Of a stretch of 64,000 bases of DNA, positions 7,537-19,038 are shown in pieces (the first letter of the stretch is position 1; each line of letters begins with the position of its first letter). This DNA is from PALSA-1003 sp963741315 (GTDB lineage Bacteria; Pseudomonadota; Gammaproteobacteria; Burkholderiales; Casimicrobiaceae). Under the pieces are notes generated by a model. The model was not told the DNA's origin and made no database searches. It saw only the letters and a list, made by a program, of their open reading frames with translations. The DNA lies in contig CAVUHK010000003.1 in NCBI GenBank assembly GCA_963741315.1, forward strand, positions 186,001 through 250,000. The letters run 5' to 3'. The translations under genes and the position numbers were made by a program.

Positions 7537-10365
7537 ATGGAACTCGCCAAAAGCTTCGACCCGCGCTCAATCGAGACCCGGTGGTATTCGTACTGGGAGA
7601 GCAACGGCCTGTTCAAGCCGTCGATGCGCGCCGGCGCGCCCGCCTTCTGCATCCAGTTGCCACCGCCGAACGTCACCGGCACGCTGCACATGGGACACGC
7701 GTTCCAGCAGACGCTGATGGACGTGCTGATCCGCTTCCACCGCATGCGCGGCGACAATACGCTGTGGCAAGCCGGCACCGACCACGCCGGCATCGCGACC
7801 CAGATCGTGGTCGAGAACAAGCTGCAGGCGGAAGGCACGTCGCGGCGCGACATCGGTCGCGAAAAATTCGTCGAGCGCGTCTGGGAGTGGAAAGCCGAGT
7901 CGGGATCGACCATCACCCACCAGATGCGCCGCCTCGGCGCGTCCTGCGACTGGTCGCGCGAGCGCTTCACCATGGACCCGGGCCTGTCGAATGCGGTCGT
8001 CGAGACATTCGTGCGGCTCCACGAGGATGGCTTGATCTATCGCGGCAAGCGCCTCGTGAACTGGGATCCGAAGCTCGGCACCGCGGTCTCCGACCTCGAA
8101 GTCGAGAGCGAAGAGGAGACCGGGACGATCTGGGAGATTCGCTACCCGCTGGCCGACGGCAGCGGCCACGTCGCCGTCGCTACGACACGGCCGGAGACCA
8201 TGCTGGGCGACGTCGCCGTGGCGGTGAATCCAGACGACGAACGCTACGCGCATCTGGTCGGCAAGGAAGTCGAATTGCCCCTGACCGGGCGCCGCATCCC
8301 GATCATCGCCGACGCGTACGTGGACAAGACCTTTGGCACCGGCTGCGTCAAGATCACGCCCGCTCACGATTTCAATGACTGGGAAGTCGGCCAGCGTCAT
8401 CACCTGGCGCCGATCACCATCTTCACGCTCGACGCGAAGATAAATGATGCGGGCCCCGAAAAATATCGCGGCATGGATCGCTACGTGGCCCGCAAGGCGG
8501 TGCTCGCCGATCTGGCCGCCGCCGGGCTGATCGCAGCCGAAAAGCCGCACAAGATGGTCGTGCCGCGTTGCGAACGCACCGGCGAGATCATCGAGCCGAT
8601 GCTGACCGACCAGTGGTTTGTCGCGATGACCAAGCCCGCGCCGGACAATCATCCGTACTTCCCCGGCCGCTCGTTCAAGGACATCTGCCTCGAAGCGGTC
8701 GACGGCGGCCTGGCGCAGCCCGGTACCGACCTGCGCGCGACGGTCAGGTTCGTGCCCGAGCACTGGACAACCTGGTACAACAACTGGCTCAACAACGTCT
8801 ACGACTGGTGCATTTCCCGCCAGCTGTGGTGGGGACATCGCATTCCCGCGTGGTACGACGATGCAGGCAATGTGATCGTCGCGCGGACAGTGGAAGATGC
8901 AGCGCGCAAGTCCGGCAAGCCTGCGAGCGCGCTGCGCCAGGACGAGGACGTACTCGACACCTGGTTTTCGTCTCAGCTGTGGTGCCACTCGACCTTGGGC
9001 TGGCCCGAGGACACCGTGGAGCTGCGGACGTTTCTTCCGAGCTCGGTGCTCATCACCGGCTTCGACATCATCTTCTTCTGGGTCGTGCGCATGATCATGA
9101 CCACGACCTACTTCACCGGCAAGGTGCCGTTTCGCGACGTCTACATCAATTCGATCGTGCGCGACGAAAATGGCCAGAAGATGTCCAAGTCCAAGGGCAA
9201 TGTCCTCGATCCGCTCGACCTGATCGACGGTACCGAACTCGAGCCGCTGGTGCAAAAGCTCTCCTCGGGCCTGATGATCGAAAAGCAGCGCGAGTCGATC
9301 GAAAAGCGAGTTCGCAAGCAGTTTCCGCAAGGCATACCCGCCTTCGGTGCCGACGCGGTGCGTTTCACCTTCGCGAGCCTCGCCACCTTCGGCCGCACAT
9401 TGAATTTCGACCTGGATCGCTGCGAGGGCTATCGCAACTTCTGCAACAAGCTGTGGAACGCCACGCGCTTCGTGCTGATGAATGTCGAGGGCAAGGACAC
9501 CGGCCTCGACGAAACGCTCCCCAAAACCCTGAGCTTCGTCGACCGCTGGCTGCTGGGCCGCCTGCAGCAGGCCAAGCACGACATCAGCGAAAACCTCGCG
9601 TCCTATCGCTTCGACCTTGCGGCGAAGGCACTCTACGAATTCGCGTGGGACGAGTATTGCGACTGGTACGTAGAACTTGCCAAGGTGCAGCTGCAACGCG
9701 CCGATGCAGAGGGCGACGCCGCGGCAGGACGCGGCACGCGATCGGTGCTGGTGCGCGAGCTCGAGGCGTTGCTGCGGCTCGCGCATCCGTTCGTTCCATT
9801 CATCACCGAGGAACTCTGGCAGTCGGTCGCGCCGCTTGCGGGCAAGCACGGCGCGTCGATTTCGGTGCAGCCGTTCCCGGTGGCCAATTTTGATCGCGTC
9901 GACGCGGCCGCGATGGCGGACATGGACGCGCTCAAGCAAGTCGTCAATGCTTGCCGTACCTTGCGCTCCGAAATGAAACTCTCGCCGGCGCAGAAAGTGC
10001 CCTTGATCGCGGCTGGCGACGCGACGCGGTTGACCGCGTTTGCCCCCTATGTCGCCGCGCTGGCGCGCCTGTCCGACGTCAAGATCGTCTCCGAGCTGCC
10101 GCGCACCGATTCACCGGTGCAGATCGTCGGCGAGTTCAAACTGATGCTGCACATCGAAGTCGACCTCGTGGCGGAACGAATCCGGCTGGCCAAGGAGATA
10201 GAAAGGGTCGGGCCCGAGATTGCAAAACTCAAGGCCAAGCTCGACAACGAAAGCTTCGTCTCGCGCGCGCCACCAAACGTCGTCGAGCAGGAGCGAGCGC
10301 GACTGGCCGCGCTGCAGGCGACGCTGGCGAAGCAGCAGGTGCAGCTGACGCAGTTGGGGCAGTAG
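7537..10365 (+). CDS. valS: Valine-tRNA ligase
   Basis: It charges tRNA-Val and edits mischarged threonine. The ATG at 7537 (MELAKSFDPRSIETRWY) is preferred to the upstream in-frame ATG at 7441, because the predicted -10 box lies between them. The 942-residue class I synthetase shows PPPNVTGTLHMGH (HIGH-type motif, HMGH at 51-54), KMSKS at 548-552, a CP1 editing domain in between, an anticodon-binding domain, and the C-terminal coiled-coil arm (about 875-940) typical of ValRS. Confidence 0.98.
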   Translation: MELAKSFDPRSIETRWYSYWESNGLFKPSMRAGAPAFCIQLPPPNVTGTLHMGHAFQQTLMDVLIRFHRMRGDNTLWQAGTDHAGIATQIVVENKLQAEGTSRRDIGREKFVERVWEWKAESGSTITHQMRRLGASCDWSRERFTMDPGLSNAVVETFVRLHEDGLIYRGKRLVNWDPKLGTAVSDLEVESEEETGTIWEIRYPLADGSGHVAVATTRPETMLGDVAVAVNPDDERYAHLVGKEVELPLTGRRIPIIADAYVDKTFGTGCVKITPAHDFNDWEVGQRHHLAPITIFTLDAKINDAGPEKYRGMDRYVARKAVLADLAAAGLIAAEKPHKMVVPRCERTGEIIEPMLTDQWFVAMTKPAPDNHPYFPGRSFKDICLEAVDGGLAQPGTDLRATVRFVPEHWTTWYNNWLNNVYDWCISRQLWWGHRIPAWYDDAGNVIVARTVEDAARKSGKPASALRQDEDVLDTWFSSQLWCHSTLGWPEDTVELRTFLPSSVLITGFDIIFFWVVRMIMTTTYFTGKVPFRDVYINSIVRDENGQKMSKSKGNVLDPLDLIDGTELEPLVQKLSSGLMIEKQRESIEKRVRKQFPQGIPAFGADAVRFTFASLATFGRTLNFDLDRCEGYRNFCNKLWNATRFVLMNVEGKDTGLDETLPKTLSFVDRWLLGRLQQAKHDISENLASYRFDLAAKALYEFAWDEYCDWYVELAKVQLQRADAEGDAAAGRGTRSVLVRELEALLRLAHPFVPFITEELWQSVAPLAGKHGASISVQPFPVANFDRVDAAAMADMDALKQVVNACRTLRSEMKLSPAQKVPLIAAGDATRLTAFAPYVAALARLSDVKIVSELPRTDSPVQIVGEFKLMLHIEVDLVAERIRLAKEIERVGPEIAKLKAKLDNESFVSRAPPNVVEQERARLAALQATLAKQQVQLTQLGQ

Positions 10366-10402
10366 CGCCGGCGGCTGCGTGCACGAGCGCGCGTGCGCGA
10401 GT

Positions 10403-11467
10403 TCATCCACTGCGTGCGCAGTAACCGGTGATTTCTTCGCGATCGTGGTAGAGCTGTCGAAAGCGCAACGTGTAGCGCACACGACGCTGGTCCAACGCGT
10501 CGCGAATAATCGTTTGGCAGCGCTGCACTTCGGCGTAGCGCTTTTTCATCGGCAGCTTCAGGTTGAATATGCTGCGCCTGCACGCGCCGTCGGCAAGCCA
10601 ACCCGCGACCAGCGTCGCGATGCGCGAGGGCTGCAGCACCATGTCGCACACCATCCAGTCGACCGCGCGGCGCGGGCGGTAGGTGAGTCCGTCGACGCGC
10701 AGGTGCTCGACCAGCGGATCGTCGGCGATGCGCGCCTGCAGCGGACCGTTGTCCACGGCAATGACCGAGATCCCGCGCTGGATCAGTTGCCAGGTCCAGC
10801 CTCCGGGAGCGGCACCCAGGTCGACTGCGCGCATGCCCGGGACCAAGGCCTGCTCGCGTTCGCGCTCGTCCATCAATGTCACCAGCGCTTCCGCCAGTTT
10901 CAGCGTCGAGCGCGATGGCGCATCTCGAGGCATCGCCAGGCGCGGTATGCCCATCGGCCAAGCACTTCCCGTCGACGGTTGGCTGGTGCCTGTCCATGCG
11001 CGCTCGGCGGTTTCGAACAGCACGTGCAGACGCGGCAGTTGCGCAGAGTCCCGGACCAGCAAGCCGTGCGACGCAAATTCGGCGTCCAACAGCGGCGCGA
11101 GGCGTCGGCACAGGCCGGAATGGGTCTTGCCTTGGTTGGTATCGGCCGTTTCCAGCCACACGCACTGAAAGGGCGGGCCAAGGCCGGCAGCCAGCGCGAC
11201 CAGCGGCGCGATGCGATCGCGCGAGGGCAATTCGTGCGGACCCGAACCGACGAACAGCGAGCGTGCAAACAGTGGTGGTGCGGCGGCAAGCGCGCTGTTC
11301 CAGCGCCTGGTGTCGTCGACTCCGCTCGCCGTCACGAAGGCGCGGCCGGCAAGCGCGTCGATCGCAAGCGACGCACGCGCATGTTCGGCGACGCGTTCGA
11401 TGTCACTGGCGCATTCGACTTCGAAGCCGGCGCGACAATGGGCGACGACCGTTGCGGGTTTTGACAC
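10403..11467 (-). CDS. rlmM: 23S rRNA C2498 2'-O-ribose methyltransferase RlmM
   Basis: RlmM methylates the 2'-OH of C2498 in the peptidyl-transferase loop of 23S rRNA using SAM. The 354-residue protein starts with GTG. It has an N-terminal THUMP-like region and a Rossmann methyltransferase domain with the SAM motif DLGAAPGG at 216-223. Candidate members of the K-D-K-E catalytic tetrad are K190, D275, K304 and a late Glu in REEITGYC. It is convergent with valS and downstream of rhlE on the same strand. Confidence 0.92.
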   Translation of the reverse strand: MSKPATVVAHCRAGFEVECASDIERVAEHARASLAIDALAGRAFVTASGVDDTRRWNSALAAAPPLFARSLFVGSGPHELPSRDRIAPLVALAAGLGPPFQCVWLETADTNQGKTHSGLCRRLAPLLDAEFASHGLLVRDSAQLPRLHVLFETAERAWTGTSQPSTGSAWPMGIPRLAMPRDAPSRSTLKLAEALVTLMDEREREQALVPGMRAVDLGAAPGGWTWQLIQRGISVIAVDNGPLQARIADDPLVEHLRVDGLTYRPRRAVDWMVCDMVLQPSRIATLVAGWLADGACRRSIFNLKLPMKKRYAEVQRCQTIIRDALDQRRVRYTLRFRQLYHDREEITGYCARSG

Positions 11468-11545
11468 TTCGATTCGGTGCGCGCTCGCTACCGTCAGCCG
11501 CGCGGCGCCCGCTTCGACGCGCAGGCGCGAGGAGCGCGTGCGGCT

Positions 11546-11566
11546 GGGTGTGACCCGCTCACACCC
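11546..11566 (-). repeat. Stem-loop between rhlE and rlmM
   Basis: GGGTGTGA (11546-11553) and TCACACCC (11559-11566) are a perfect 8-bp inverted repeat with a 5-base loop, nine bases after the rhlE stop codon. It lacks a U tract on either strand, so it may stabilise the rhlE mRNA end or pause polymerase rather than terminate. Confidence 0.5.
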
Positions 11567-11574
11567 ATGCGGCG

Positions 11575-13017
<1,443 letters not shown>

Positions 13018-13172
13018 CGATGGGGCTCCTGGCGCGGCCCACTCGCGCTATCGCGAGATCCGGTCCAGGCAGCGAAACTTCAATGTTGGCAACGGGATCG
13101 ACCAGTGGCTAGCGTCGCTGGCTCCCGTCTGGGGATCTCGACGGTGACCGGATGGTCCGCCGAGTGCCGCGC

Positions 13173-13201
13173 ATCATATCGGTAAACAGCGGATTTTGCA
13201 A
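13173..13201 (-). promoter_or_regulatory. Promoter for rhlE with long 5' leader
   Basis: On the minus strand TTGCAA (13201-13196) is followed after 17 bases by TATGAT (13178-13173). Transcription starting near 13166 would leave about 150 untranslated bases before the rhlE ATG at 13017. Confidence 0.55.
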
Positions 13202-13206
13202 ATAAT

Positions 13207-13237
13207 TCAGCGGCCTCGGGGCATAACTTGGTACAAT
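13207..13237 (+). promoter_or_regulatory. Possible promoter for typA
   Basis: TACAAT at 13232-13237 is a good -10 box 40 bases before the typA ATG. The best -35 I can find is TTCAGC at 13207-13212, with a long 19-base spacer. It would be back-to-back with the rhlE promoter. Confidence 0.4.
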
Positions 13238-13277
13238 CGCGGGTTAACTATTGCGCACTGCACCATTGCGTCTGACT

Positions 13278-15095
13278 ATGACCGCCCGCAAGCTCCGCAA
13301 CATCGCCATCATTGCCCACGTCGACCATGGCAAGACCACACTGGTCGACAAGCTGCTGGTCCAGGCGGGAACCTTCGCCGCCCACCAGCACATCGCCGAA
13401 CGGGTGATGGACAGCAACGACCTCGAGCGCGAGCGCGGCATCACCATCGTCGCCAAGAATTGCGCGATCGAGTACGGCGACACGCACATCAACATCGTCG
13501 ACACGCCCGGCCATGCGGATTTTGGCGGCGAGGTCGAGCGCGTCCTTTCGATGGTCGACGGTGTGCTGCTGTTGGTTGACGCGGTCGAAGGACCGATGCC
13601 GCAGACCCGCTTCGTGACCCGCAAAGCGCTCGCGCTCGGGCTGCAGCCGATTGTCGTGGTGAACAAGATCGACCGCCCGGGCGCGCGCGCATCGTGGGTC
13701 GTGAACCAGACCTTCGAACTGTTCGACAAGCTGGGCGCCACCGAAGCGCAGCTCGATTTCCCGGTCGTGTATGCCTCGGCGCTGCATGGTTACGCATCGC
13801 TGGACCCGAAGACACCCGGGACCGACATGCGCGCGCTGTTCGAAACCATTCTCAAGCACGTCCCGGCGCCGGTCGGCGATCCCGAGGGCGGCCTGCAGCT
13901 GCAAATCAGCGCGCTCGATTATTCGACGTACGTCGGCCGTCTCGGTGTTGGGCGCATTCGCCGCGGCAGCATCGCCCCGGGGCAGGAAGTCCTGGTGCTC
14001 CACGGCGACGCAGCTCCGCGGCGCGCCAAGATCGGCCAGGTGCTGGGTTTCGCGGGCCTCGAACGCGCGCCTGTCGAATCGGCCTCGGTGGGCGATATCG
14101 TGCTCATTACCGGCATCGACGAATTGTCCATCGGCACCACCATTGCCTCGGTCGAGATGCCCGAGGCGCTGCCGATGATCGCGGTCGACGAGCCGACACT
14201 GTCGATGCAGTTCCAGGTCAACACGTCTCCGCTGGCCGGCAAGGAAGGGAAGTACGTCACCAGCCGCAACCTGCGCGAGCGCCTGGCGAAGGAATTGCTG
14301 ACCAATGTCGCTCTGCGCGTCGACGACACCACCGACACCGACGTATTCACGGTATTCGGCCGTGGCGAACTGCACCTGACGATACTGCTCGAGAACATGC
14401 GTCGCGAAGGCTACGAGCTGGCGGTATCACGGCCGCGCGTGGTGGTGCGCGAAATCGACGGCGAGGCGCGCGAGCCTTTCGAGCAACTTTCGGTCGACGT
14501 CGAGGATGCGCACCAGGGCGCGGTCATGGAAGCGCTGGGCACGCGGCGTGGCGAATTGGTGCACATGGAGTCCGACGCACGCGGCCGCACTCGCGTCGAC
14601 TACCGGATTCCTGCACGCGGGCTGATCGGTTTTCAGGGCGAGTTCCTCAACCTGACGCGCGGCACCGGTCTGATGAGCCACGTCTTCGACGGGTACGGTG
14701 TTGTCAAGGGCGAAATCCCCGAACGACGCAATGGCGTGCTGATCTCCGCGGAAGCGGGCGATGCCGTGGCTTACGCCTTATGGAAGCTGCAAGAGCGCGG
14801 ACGCATGTTTGTCTCGCCGGGCGACAAGCTCTACGAGGGCATGGTCATCGGCATCCACAGCCGCGACAACGACCTGGTGGTCAATCCGATCAAGGGCAAG
14901 CAGTTGACCAACGTGCGCGCCAGCGGCAAGGACGAGGCGATCGCGCTGACTCCGCCGATCCAGCTGACGCTCGAGTACGCGGTCGAATTCATCGCCGACG
15001 ACGAGCTCGTCGAAATCACGCCCAAGTCGATTCGCATTCGCAAGCGCTTCCTGCTCGAGCACGAGCGCAAGAAGGCCAGCCGGGAAGCGGCGTAG
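13278..15095 (+). CDS. typA: Ribosome-associated GTPase TypA/BipA
   Basis: TypA is a translational GTPase of the elongation-factor family that assists 50S assembly and stress or low-temperature growth. The ATG at 13278 (MTARKLRNIAIIAHVDHGKTT) matches the family start and gives 605 residues, the normal length. G1 AHVDHGKT lies at 13-20. The G2 ERGITI, G3 DTPGHADFGGEVER and G4 NKID motifs follow, then the beta-barrel, EF-G domain III/V-like modules and the TypA-specific C-terminal domain. Confidence 0.96.
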   Translation: MTARKLRNIAIIAHVDHGKTTLVDKLLVQAGTFAAHQHIAERVMDSNDLERERGITIVAKNCAIEYGDTHINIVDTPGHADFGGEVERVLSMVDGVLLLVDAVEGPMPQTRFVTRKALALGLQPIVVVNKIDRPGARASWVVNQTFELFDKLGATEAQLDFPVVYASALHGYASLDPKTPGTDMRALFETILKHVPAPVGDPEGGLQLQISALDYSTYVGRLGVGRIRRGSIAPGQEVLVLHGDAAPRRAKIGQVLGFAGLERAPVESASVGDIVLITGIDELSIGTTIASVEMPEALPMIAVDEPTLSMQFQVNTSPLAGKEGKYVTSRNLRERLAKELLTNVALRVDDTTDTDVFTVFGRGELHLTILLENMRREGYELAVSRPRVVVREIDGEAREPFEQLSVDVEDAHQGAVMEALGTRRGELVHMESDARGRTRVDYRIPARGLIGFQGEFLNLTRGTGLMSHVFDGYGVVKGEIPERRNGVLISAEAGDAVAYALWKLQERGRMFVSPGDKLYEGMVIGIHSRDNDLVVNPIKGKQLTNVRASGKDEAIALTPPIQLTLEYAVEFIADDELVEITPKSIRIRKRFLLEHERKKASREAA

Positions 15096-15176
15096 TCACG
15101 GGAACTGCGTTGGCTTGCGGCAAGCTGCGTCACGCAGGCTTTGCCGTCGGACCATCGAAGACGTAAACTGCGCGGC

Positions 15177-16562
15177 GTGGAAGCCGCGTATCTCATTGCC
15201 GCAGTGGCACTTGGCCTGGTGTTGTTCGCAGGCCTGCTGGTCGCCATCCTGATCCGTCTCGCCGGACTTGCGCGCGGCGCCAGCGACGGCGCGCAGCTCT
15301 CGGCGCACCTGCAGACGCTGGGGGCGCAAAACGAGCGCCTCGAGCGCGAACTGCGCGCCGAACTCGCGCAGGCGCGCGGCGAGGCGACGCACAACGCGCA
15401 AACCGCGCGCAGCGAGCTGACAACGACGCTTGGACAATTCGCGCAGAACCTCCAGAACCAGCTCGGCACCATGGCGCACGTGCAGAACGAGCGCCTATCG
15501 GCACTCACGCAGAGCAACGAGCAGCGCCTCGACACCATCCGCGTGACGCTCGAGCAGCGCCTCGAAGTGCTGCGCGGCGACAACGCGCAGAAGCTCGAGC
15601 AGATGCGCGCCACGGTCGATGAAAAACTGCATGCGACGCTGGAGCAGCGCCTTGGCGAATCGTTCAAGCTCGTTTCCGAGCGCCTCGAGCAGGTGCACAG
15701 GGGATTGGGCGAAATGCAGTCTCTTGCGGCTGGCGTCGGTGATCTCAAGAAGGTGCTGACCAACGTCAAGACCCGCGGTACCTGGGGCGAGGTCCAGCTC
15801 GAAAACCTGCTCGAGCAGATCCTGACGCCCGCGCAGTACGACAAAAACGTGGTCACTCGCCCCGGCAGCAACGAGCGGGTGGAATTCGCGATTCGCCTCC
15901 CCGGACGCGATCTCGACGGCGTGCCCTGCCTGCTGCCCATCGATGCCAAGTTTCCGCTGGCCGATTACCAGCAGCTGATCGAAGCGCAGGAGCGCGGCGA
16001 GCCGCTCGCGGTCGAGTCTTTCGCCAAGGCGCTTGAGCGGCGCATCAAGGACCAGGCGGCCGACATTCACGCCAAGTACATCGCGCCGCCGCACACCACC
16101 GACTTCGCGCTGCTCTACCTGCCGGTCGAAGGACTATATGCCGAAGTGCTGCGCCGTCCGGGACTGACCGACGCGATCCAGCGCGATTACCGCGTCAATG
16201 TCGCCGGTCCGACCACGCTTGCGGCAATGCTCAACAGCCTGCAGATGGGATTTCGCACACTGGCCATCGAGCAACGCTCGAGCGAAGTGTGGAAGCGCTT
16301 GGGGCTCGTGAAGACCGAGTTCGCGAAATTCGGCGAGGCGCTCGCGGCAACCAAGAAGAAGCTGGAACAGGCGAGCAATTCGATCGGCGACGCGGAAGTG
16401 CGCACCCGCGCGATCGCCCGGCAACTGCGCGACGTCGAGGCGTTGCCCGCAGCAGAGACGGAGCGCGCGCTGACGAGCGAACCGCGACTCGTCTACGACG
16501 CAGATCTGGCCGCGGCGCCGGATGACGACAGCGACCCGCCTGTGCTGCGCGACGGTCGATGA
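15177..16562 (+). CDS. rmuC: DNA recombination protein RmuC
   Basis: RmuC homologues limit recombination at inverted repeats. The family is restriction-endonuclease-like and membrane anchored. From GTG 15177 the product is 461 residues: one N-terminal membrane segment (about 5-27), a long coiled coil (about 45-195) and the conserved RmuC core with RGTWGEVQLENLLEQIL and PIDAKFPLADYQQL. A TTG start at 15141 is possible but would put charged residues ahead of the membrane segment. It is followed by mtfA on the same strand. Confidence 0.92.
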   Translation: MEAAYLIAAVALGLVLFAGLLVAILIRLAGLARGASDGAQLSAHLQTLGAQNERLERELRAELAQARGEATHNAQTARSELTTTLGQFAQNLQNQLGTMAHVQNERLSALTQSNEQRLDTIRVTLEQRLEVLRGDNAQKLEQMRATVDEKLHATLEQRLGESFKLVSERLEQVHRGLGEMQSLAAGVGDLKKVLTNVKTRGTWGEVQLENLLEQILTPAQYDKNVVTRPGSNERVEFAIRLPGRDLDGVPCLLPIDAKFPLADYQQLIEAQERGEPLAVESFAKALERRIKDQAADIHAKYIAPPHTTDFALLYLPVEGLYAEVLRRPGLTDAIQRDYRVNVAGPTTLAAMLNSLQMGFRTLAIEQRSSEVWKRLGLVKTEFAKFGEALAATKKKLEQASNSIGDAEVRTRAIARQLRDVEALPAAETERALTSEPRLVYDADLAAAPDDDSDPPVLRDGR

Positions 16563-16595
16563 TGCGCGCGATCTCGACAACGGGACACTGAGACG

Positions 16596-17384
16596 ATGCT
16601 CGACACGCTGCGCAAGTGGAAGCGCCGGCGAATCCTCTCGCAGTCGGCGATTCCCGAACCCTTGTGGCGGGAAGCGCTCGAGTCGCTGCCGTTCCTGGCC
16701 ATCTATACCGAAAGCGAACTCGCGCATTTGCGCGATCTCGTCGTCGTGTTCCTGTCGGAAAAGGGCATCGTGCCGGCACGCGGTTTCGAGGTCACGCCGC
16801 TGATGCGGGTGGTCATCGCGATCCAGGCGTGCGTGCTGATCCTTCACCTGGACCACCGTTATTACGACGGCTGGGAAAGCGTCATCGTCTATCCCGACGA
16901 ATTCGTGTCCGAACTCGAGTACGAGGACGAAGTCGGCGTGGTACATCGTCGCCACGAGCCGCTCGCGGGTGAGGCGATGCCGGGCGGCCCGGTGGTGCTG
17001 TCGTGGCCCGACGTCGAAGCCAGCGCCGACTGGGAAACCGCGGGTATGAACCTCGTCATCCACGAATTCGCGCACAAGCTCGACATGCGCAGCGGCGAAG
17101 CCAACGGCTGCCCGCCGCTGCCCGCCGAGATGCCGCCGCGCTCGTGGCAGAAGGCGATGAACGCCGCCTACGAGCATTTTCGTGCGCGCGTCGAAACGGG
17201 CGAAGACACCGCGATCGACCCCTACGCCGCCGAAAGCCCCGCGGAATTCTTTGCCGTGCTCTCGGAGGTGTTTTTTGCCGACCCGACCCTGCTGCTTCAC
17301 GAATACGCAAAGATCTACGAGCTCTTCTCGTGGTTCTACAAGCAGGACCCCGCGAGTCGTACCGAACTCCTGCTCGAAGCCTAG
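16596..17384 (+). CDS. mtfA: Zinc-dependent peptidase MtfA
   Basis: MtfA is a zinc metallopeptidase first known in E. coli as the factor that titrates the glucose repressor Mlc and so derepresses ptsG. The 262-residue product has the HEFAH zinc site at 156-160 and a downstream ESPAEFF segment (213-219) that supplies the third ligand (E213 or E217). Length and motifs match the family closely. No mlc or PTS gene is in view, so its substrate here is open. It starts 33 bases after rmuC. Confidence 0.9.
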   Translation: MLDTLRKWKRRRILSQSAIPEPLWREALESLPFLAIYTESELAHLRDLVVVFLSEKGIVPARGFEVTPLMRVVIAIQACVLILHLDHRYYDGWESVIVYPDEFVSELEYEDEVGVVHRRHEPLAGEAMPGGPVVLSWPDVEASADWETAGMNLVIHEFAHKLDMRSGEANGCPPLPAEMPPRSWQKAMNAAYEHFRARVETGEDTAIDPYAAESPAEFFAVLSEVFFADPTLLLHEYAKIYELFSWFYKQDPASRTELLLEA

Positions 17385-17398
17385 GTCCGAGCGGCGCG

Positions 17399-19027
17399 TC
17401 AGGCCGGAAGCGCGCGATCGATGATCGCTCCGAAGTCCTGTGTCGCCGGCAGCATTCCGAGCGTGCCGGACGCGCCATCGCCGATGCGCGAACCGCAATA
17501 GGCATCGGCAATGGCGCGCGGCGCGTGCCGCACCAGCAGCGCGCCGGCCAGCGCCACCGCGATCGCGGCCGACTGGCGGCGAGCGTCGGCCTCACCCGCG
17601 CCGCTTGCCAGCATTGCGCCCAGCGCCTCGGTGTGGCGGTCGAGGTGACGATCGCCGCCGCGCGCAAGTGCCAACTCGGCCATGAGCGCTTCGACCGCTG
17701 CGGGTTCACGCTGTGCCGCGCGCTGCACGTCCAGGCACATGACATTGCCCGAGCCTTCCCAGATCGAGTTCAGCGGCGCTTCGCGATACAGCCGCGGCAG
17801 CACGCTTTCCTCGACGTAGCCATTGCCGCCGAGCACTTCCATCGCCTCGGCAACGACCGTCGGCGCACGCTTGCAGACCCAGTACTTGAGCGCCGGCGTC
17901 GCCAGCCGGGCGAGCGCCGCGTCGGCGGATGCCGCGTCCGCGTCGAAGGCGCGCGCGAGGCGCAGCGCGAGGGCGGTGACGGCCTCGTCCTCGAGCGCCA
18001 GGTCGGCGAGCACGTTGCGCATCAGCGGCTGTTCGCGCAGCGTCCGGCCGAAGGCATGGCGATACGTCGCATGATGCAACGCCTGCGCAACCGCGCCGCG
18101 GATCAGCCCGGCGCTGCCGATGACGCAATCGAGTCGCGTGTGACGGACCATCTCGATGATCACCGGCACGCCGCGTCCCTCGTCGCCCAGCAACCACGCG
18201 CTCGCGCCGGCGAACTCGACTTCGCTCGAGGCATTGGAGCGATTGCCGAGCTTGTCCTTCAACCGCTGCAGCGACACCGCATTGCGGGTCCCGTCGGGAA
18301 GGAAGCGCGGCAGGAACAGGCACGACAGCCCTCCAGGCGCCTGCGCGAGGATGAGATGCGCGTCGCACGTCGGCGCGGAAAAGAACCACTTGTGTCCGGT
18401 CACGCGGTATGTGCCGTCGCCGGCGGGCAGGGCGCGCGTCGTGTTGGCGCGCACATCGGAGCCGCCTTGACGCTCGGTCATGCCCATGCCGATCAACGCC
18501 GAGGTCTTCGCCGCCACCGGCAGCGAACGCGAATCGTATTCGTGCGTCAGCAGGCGGGGCAGCCAGACATCGGCGAGCCACGCATGCTCGACGACGTGGC
18601 GCCGCAGTACTGGCACCGAAGCGTAGGTCATCGTCAGCGGACACTGCGTGCCGTTCTCGACCTCCGCGTGCATGAGGTACGCCGCGGCGCGCGCAACCTG
18701 CGCGCCCGGTCGAGGTGACGACCATGGCGACGCGTGTTCGCCTTCGCGCATCGCCATCGCCATCAACTCGTGCCACGCAGGATCGAAGTCGACTTCGTCG
18801 ACGCGATTGCCGAAGCGGTCGTAAGTCCTGAGTTCGGGCCCATGACGATTGGCGCGCGTGGCGAGCGACAGCGTCTCGGCTCGGCCCAGCGCCTCTCCCC
18901 AGCGCGCGAGCTGCGCGTCCGCCCAGTCGGCGCCCTCGCGCACCGCGGCGTCCTGCAGCGCACGATGCGTGCGATAGAGATTGCGCCCTTCGTATGGCGG
19001 CGGCTGGTTGGCGTCCGCGGCTTGCAT
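17399..19027 (-). CDS. AidB-like acyl-CoA dehydrogenase
   Basis: This is a flavin-dependent acyl-CoA dehydrogenase of the AidB branch. In E. coli AidB is part of the adaptive response to DNA alkylation and can bind DNA. Family members may also oxidise isovaleryl-CoA. Starting at ATG 19027, the 542 residues equal E. coli AidB in length. Visible motifs are MTERQGGSDVR (183-193), GGNGY (400-404) and REAPLNSIWEGSGN (415-428). No ada or alkA lies nearby, so involvement in alkylation damage is inference from the family only. It is convergent with mtfA and 11 bases from mog on the same strand. Confidence 0.85.
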   Translation of the reverse strand: MQAADANQPPPYEGRNLYRTHRALQDAAVREGADWADAQLARWGEALGRAETLSLATRANRHGPELRTYDRFGNRVDEVDFDPAWHELMAMAMREGEHASPWSSPRPGAQVARAAAYLMHAEVENGTQCPLTMTYASVPVLRRHVVEHAWLADVWLPRLLTHEYDSRSLPVAAKTSALIGMGMTERQGGSDVRANTTRALPAGDGTYRVTGHKWFFSAPTCDAHLILAQAPGGLSCLFLPRFLPDGTRNAVSLQRLKDKLGNRSNASSEVEFAGASAWLLGDEGRGVPVIIEMVRHTRLDCVIGSAGLIRGAVAQALHHATYRHAFGRTLREQPLMRNVLADLALEDEAVTALALRLARAFDADAASADAALARLATPALKYWVCKRAPTVVAEAMEVLGGNGYVEESVLPRLYREAPLNSIWEGSGNVMCLDVQRAAQREPAAVEALMAELALARGGDRHLDRHTEALGAMLASGAGEADARRQSAAIAVALAGALLVRHAPRAIADAYCGSRIGDGASGTLGMLPATQDFGAIIDRALPA

Positions 19028-19038
19028 GCGACGAGTCG

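Noticed and set aside
7567..9939. 790-codon open frame antisense to valS
   Set aside because: Arg/His/Ala/Asp-rich composition typical of the opposite strand of a GC-rich gene; no family similarity, while valS is unmistakable on the other strand.
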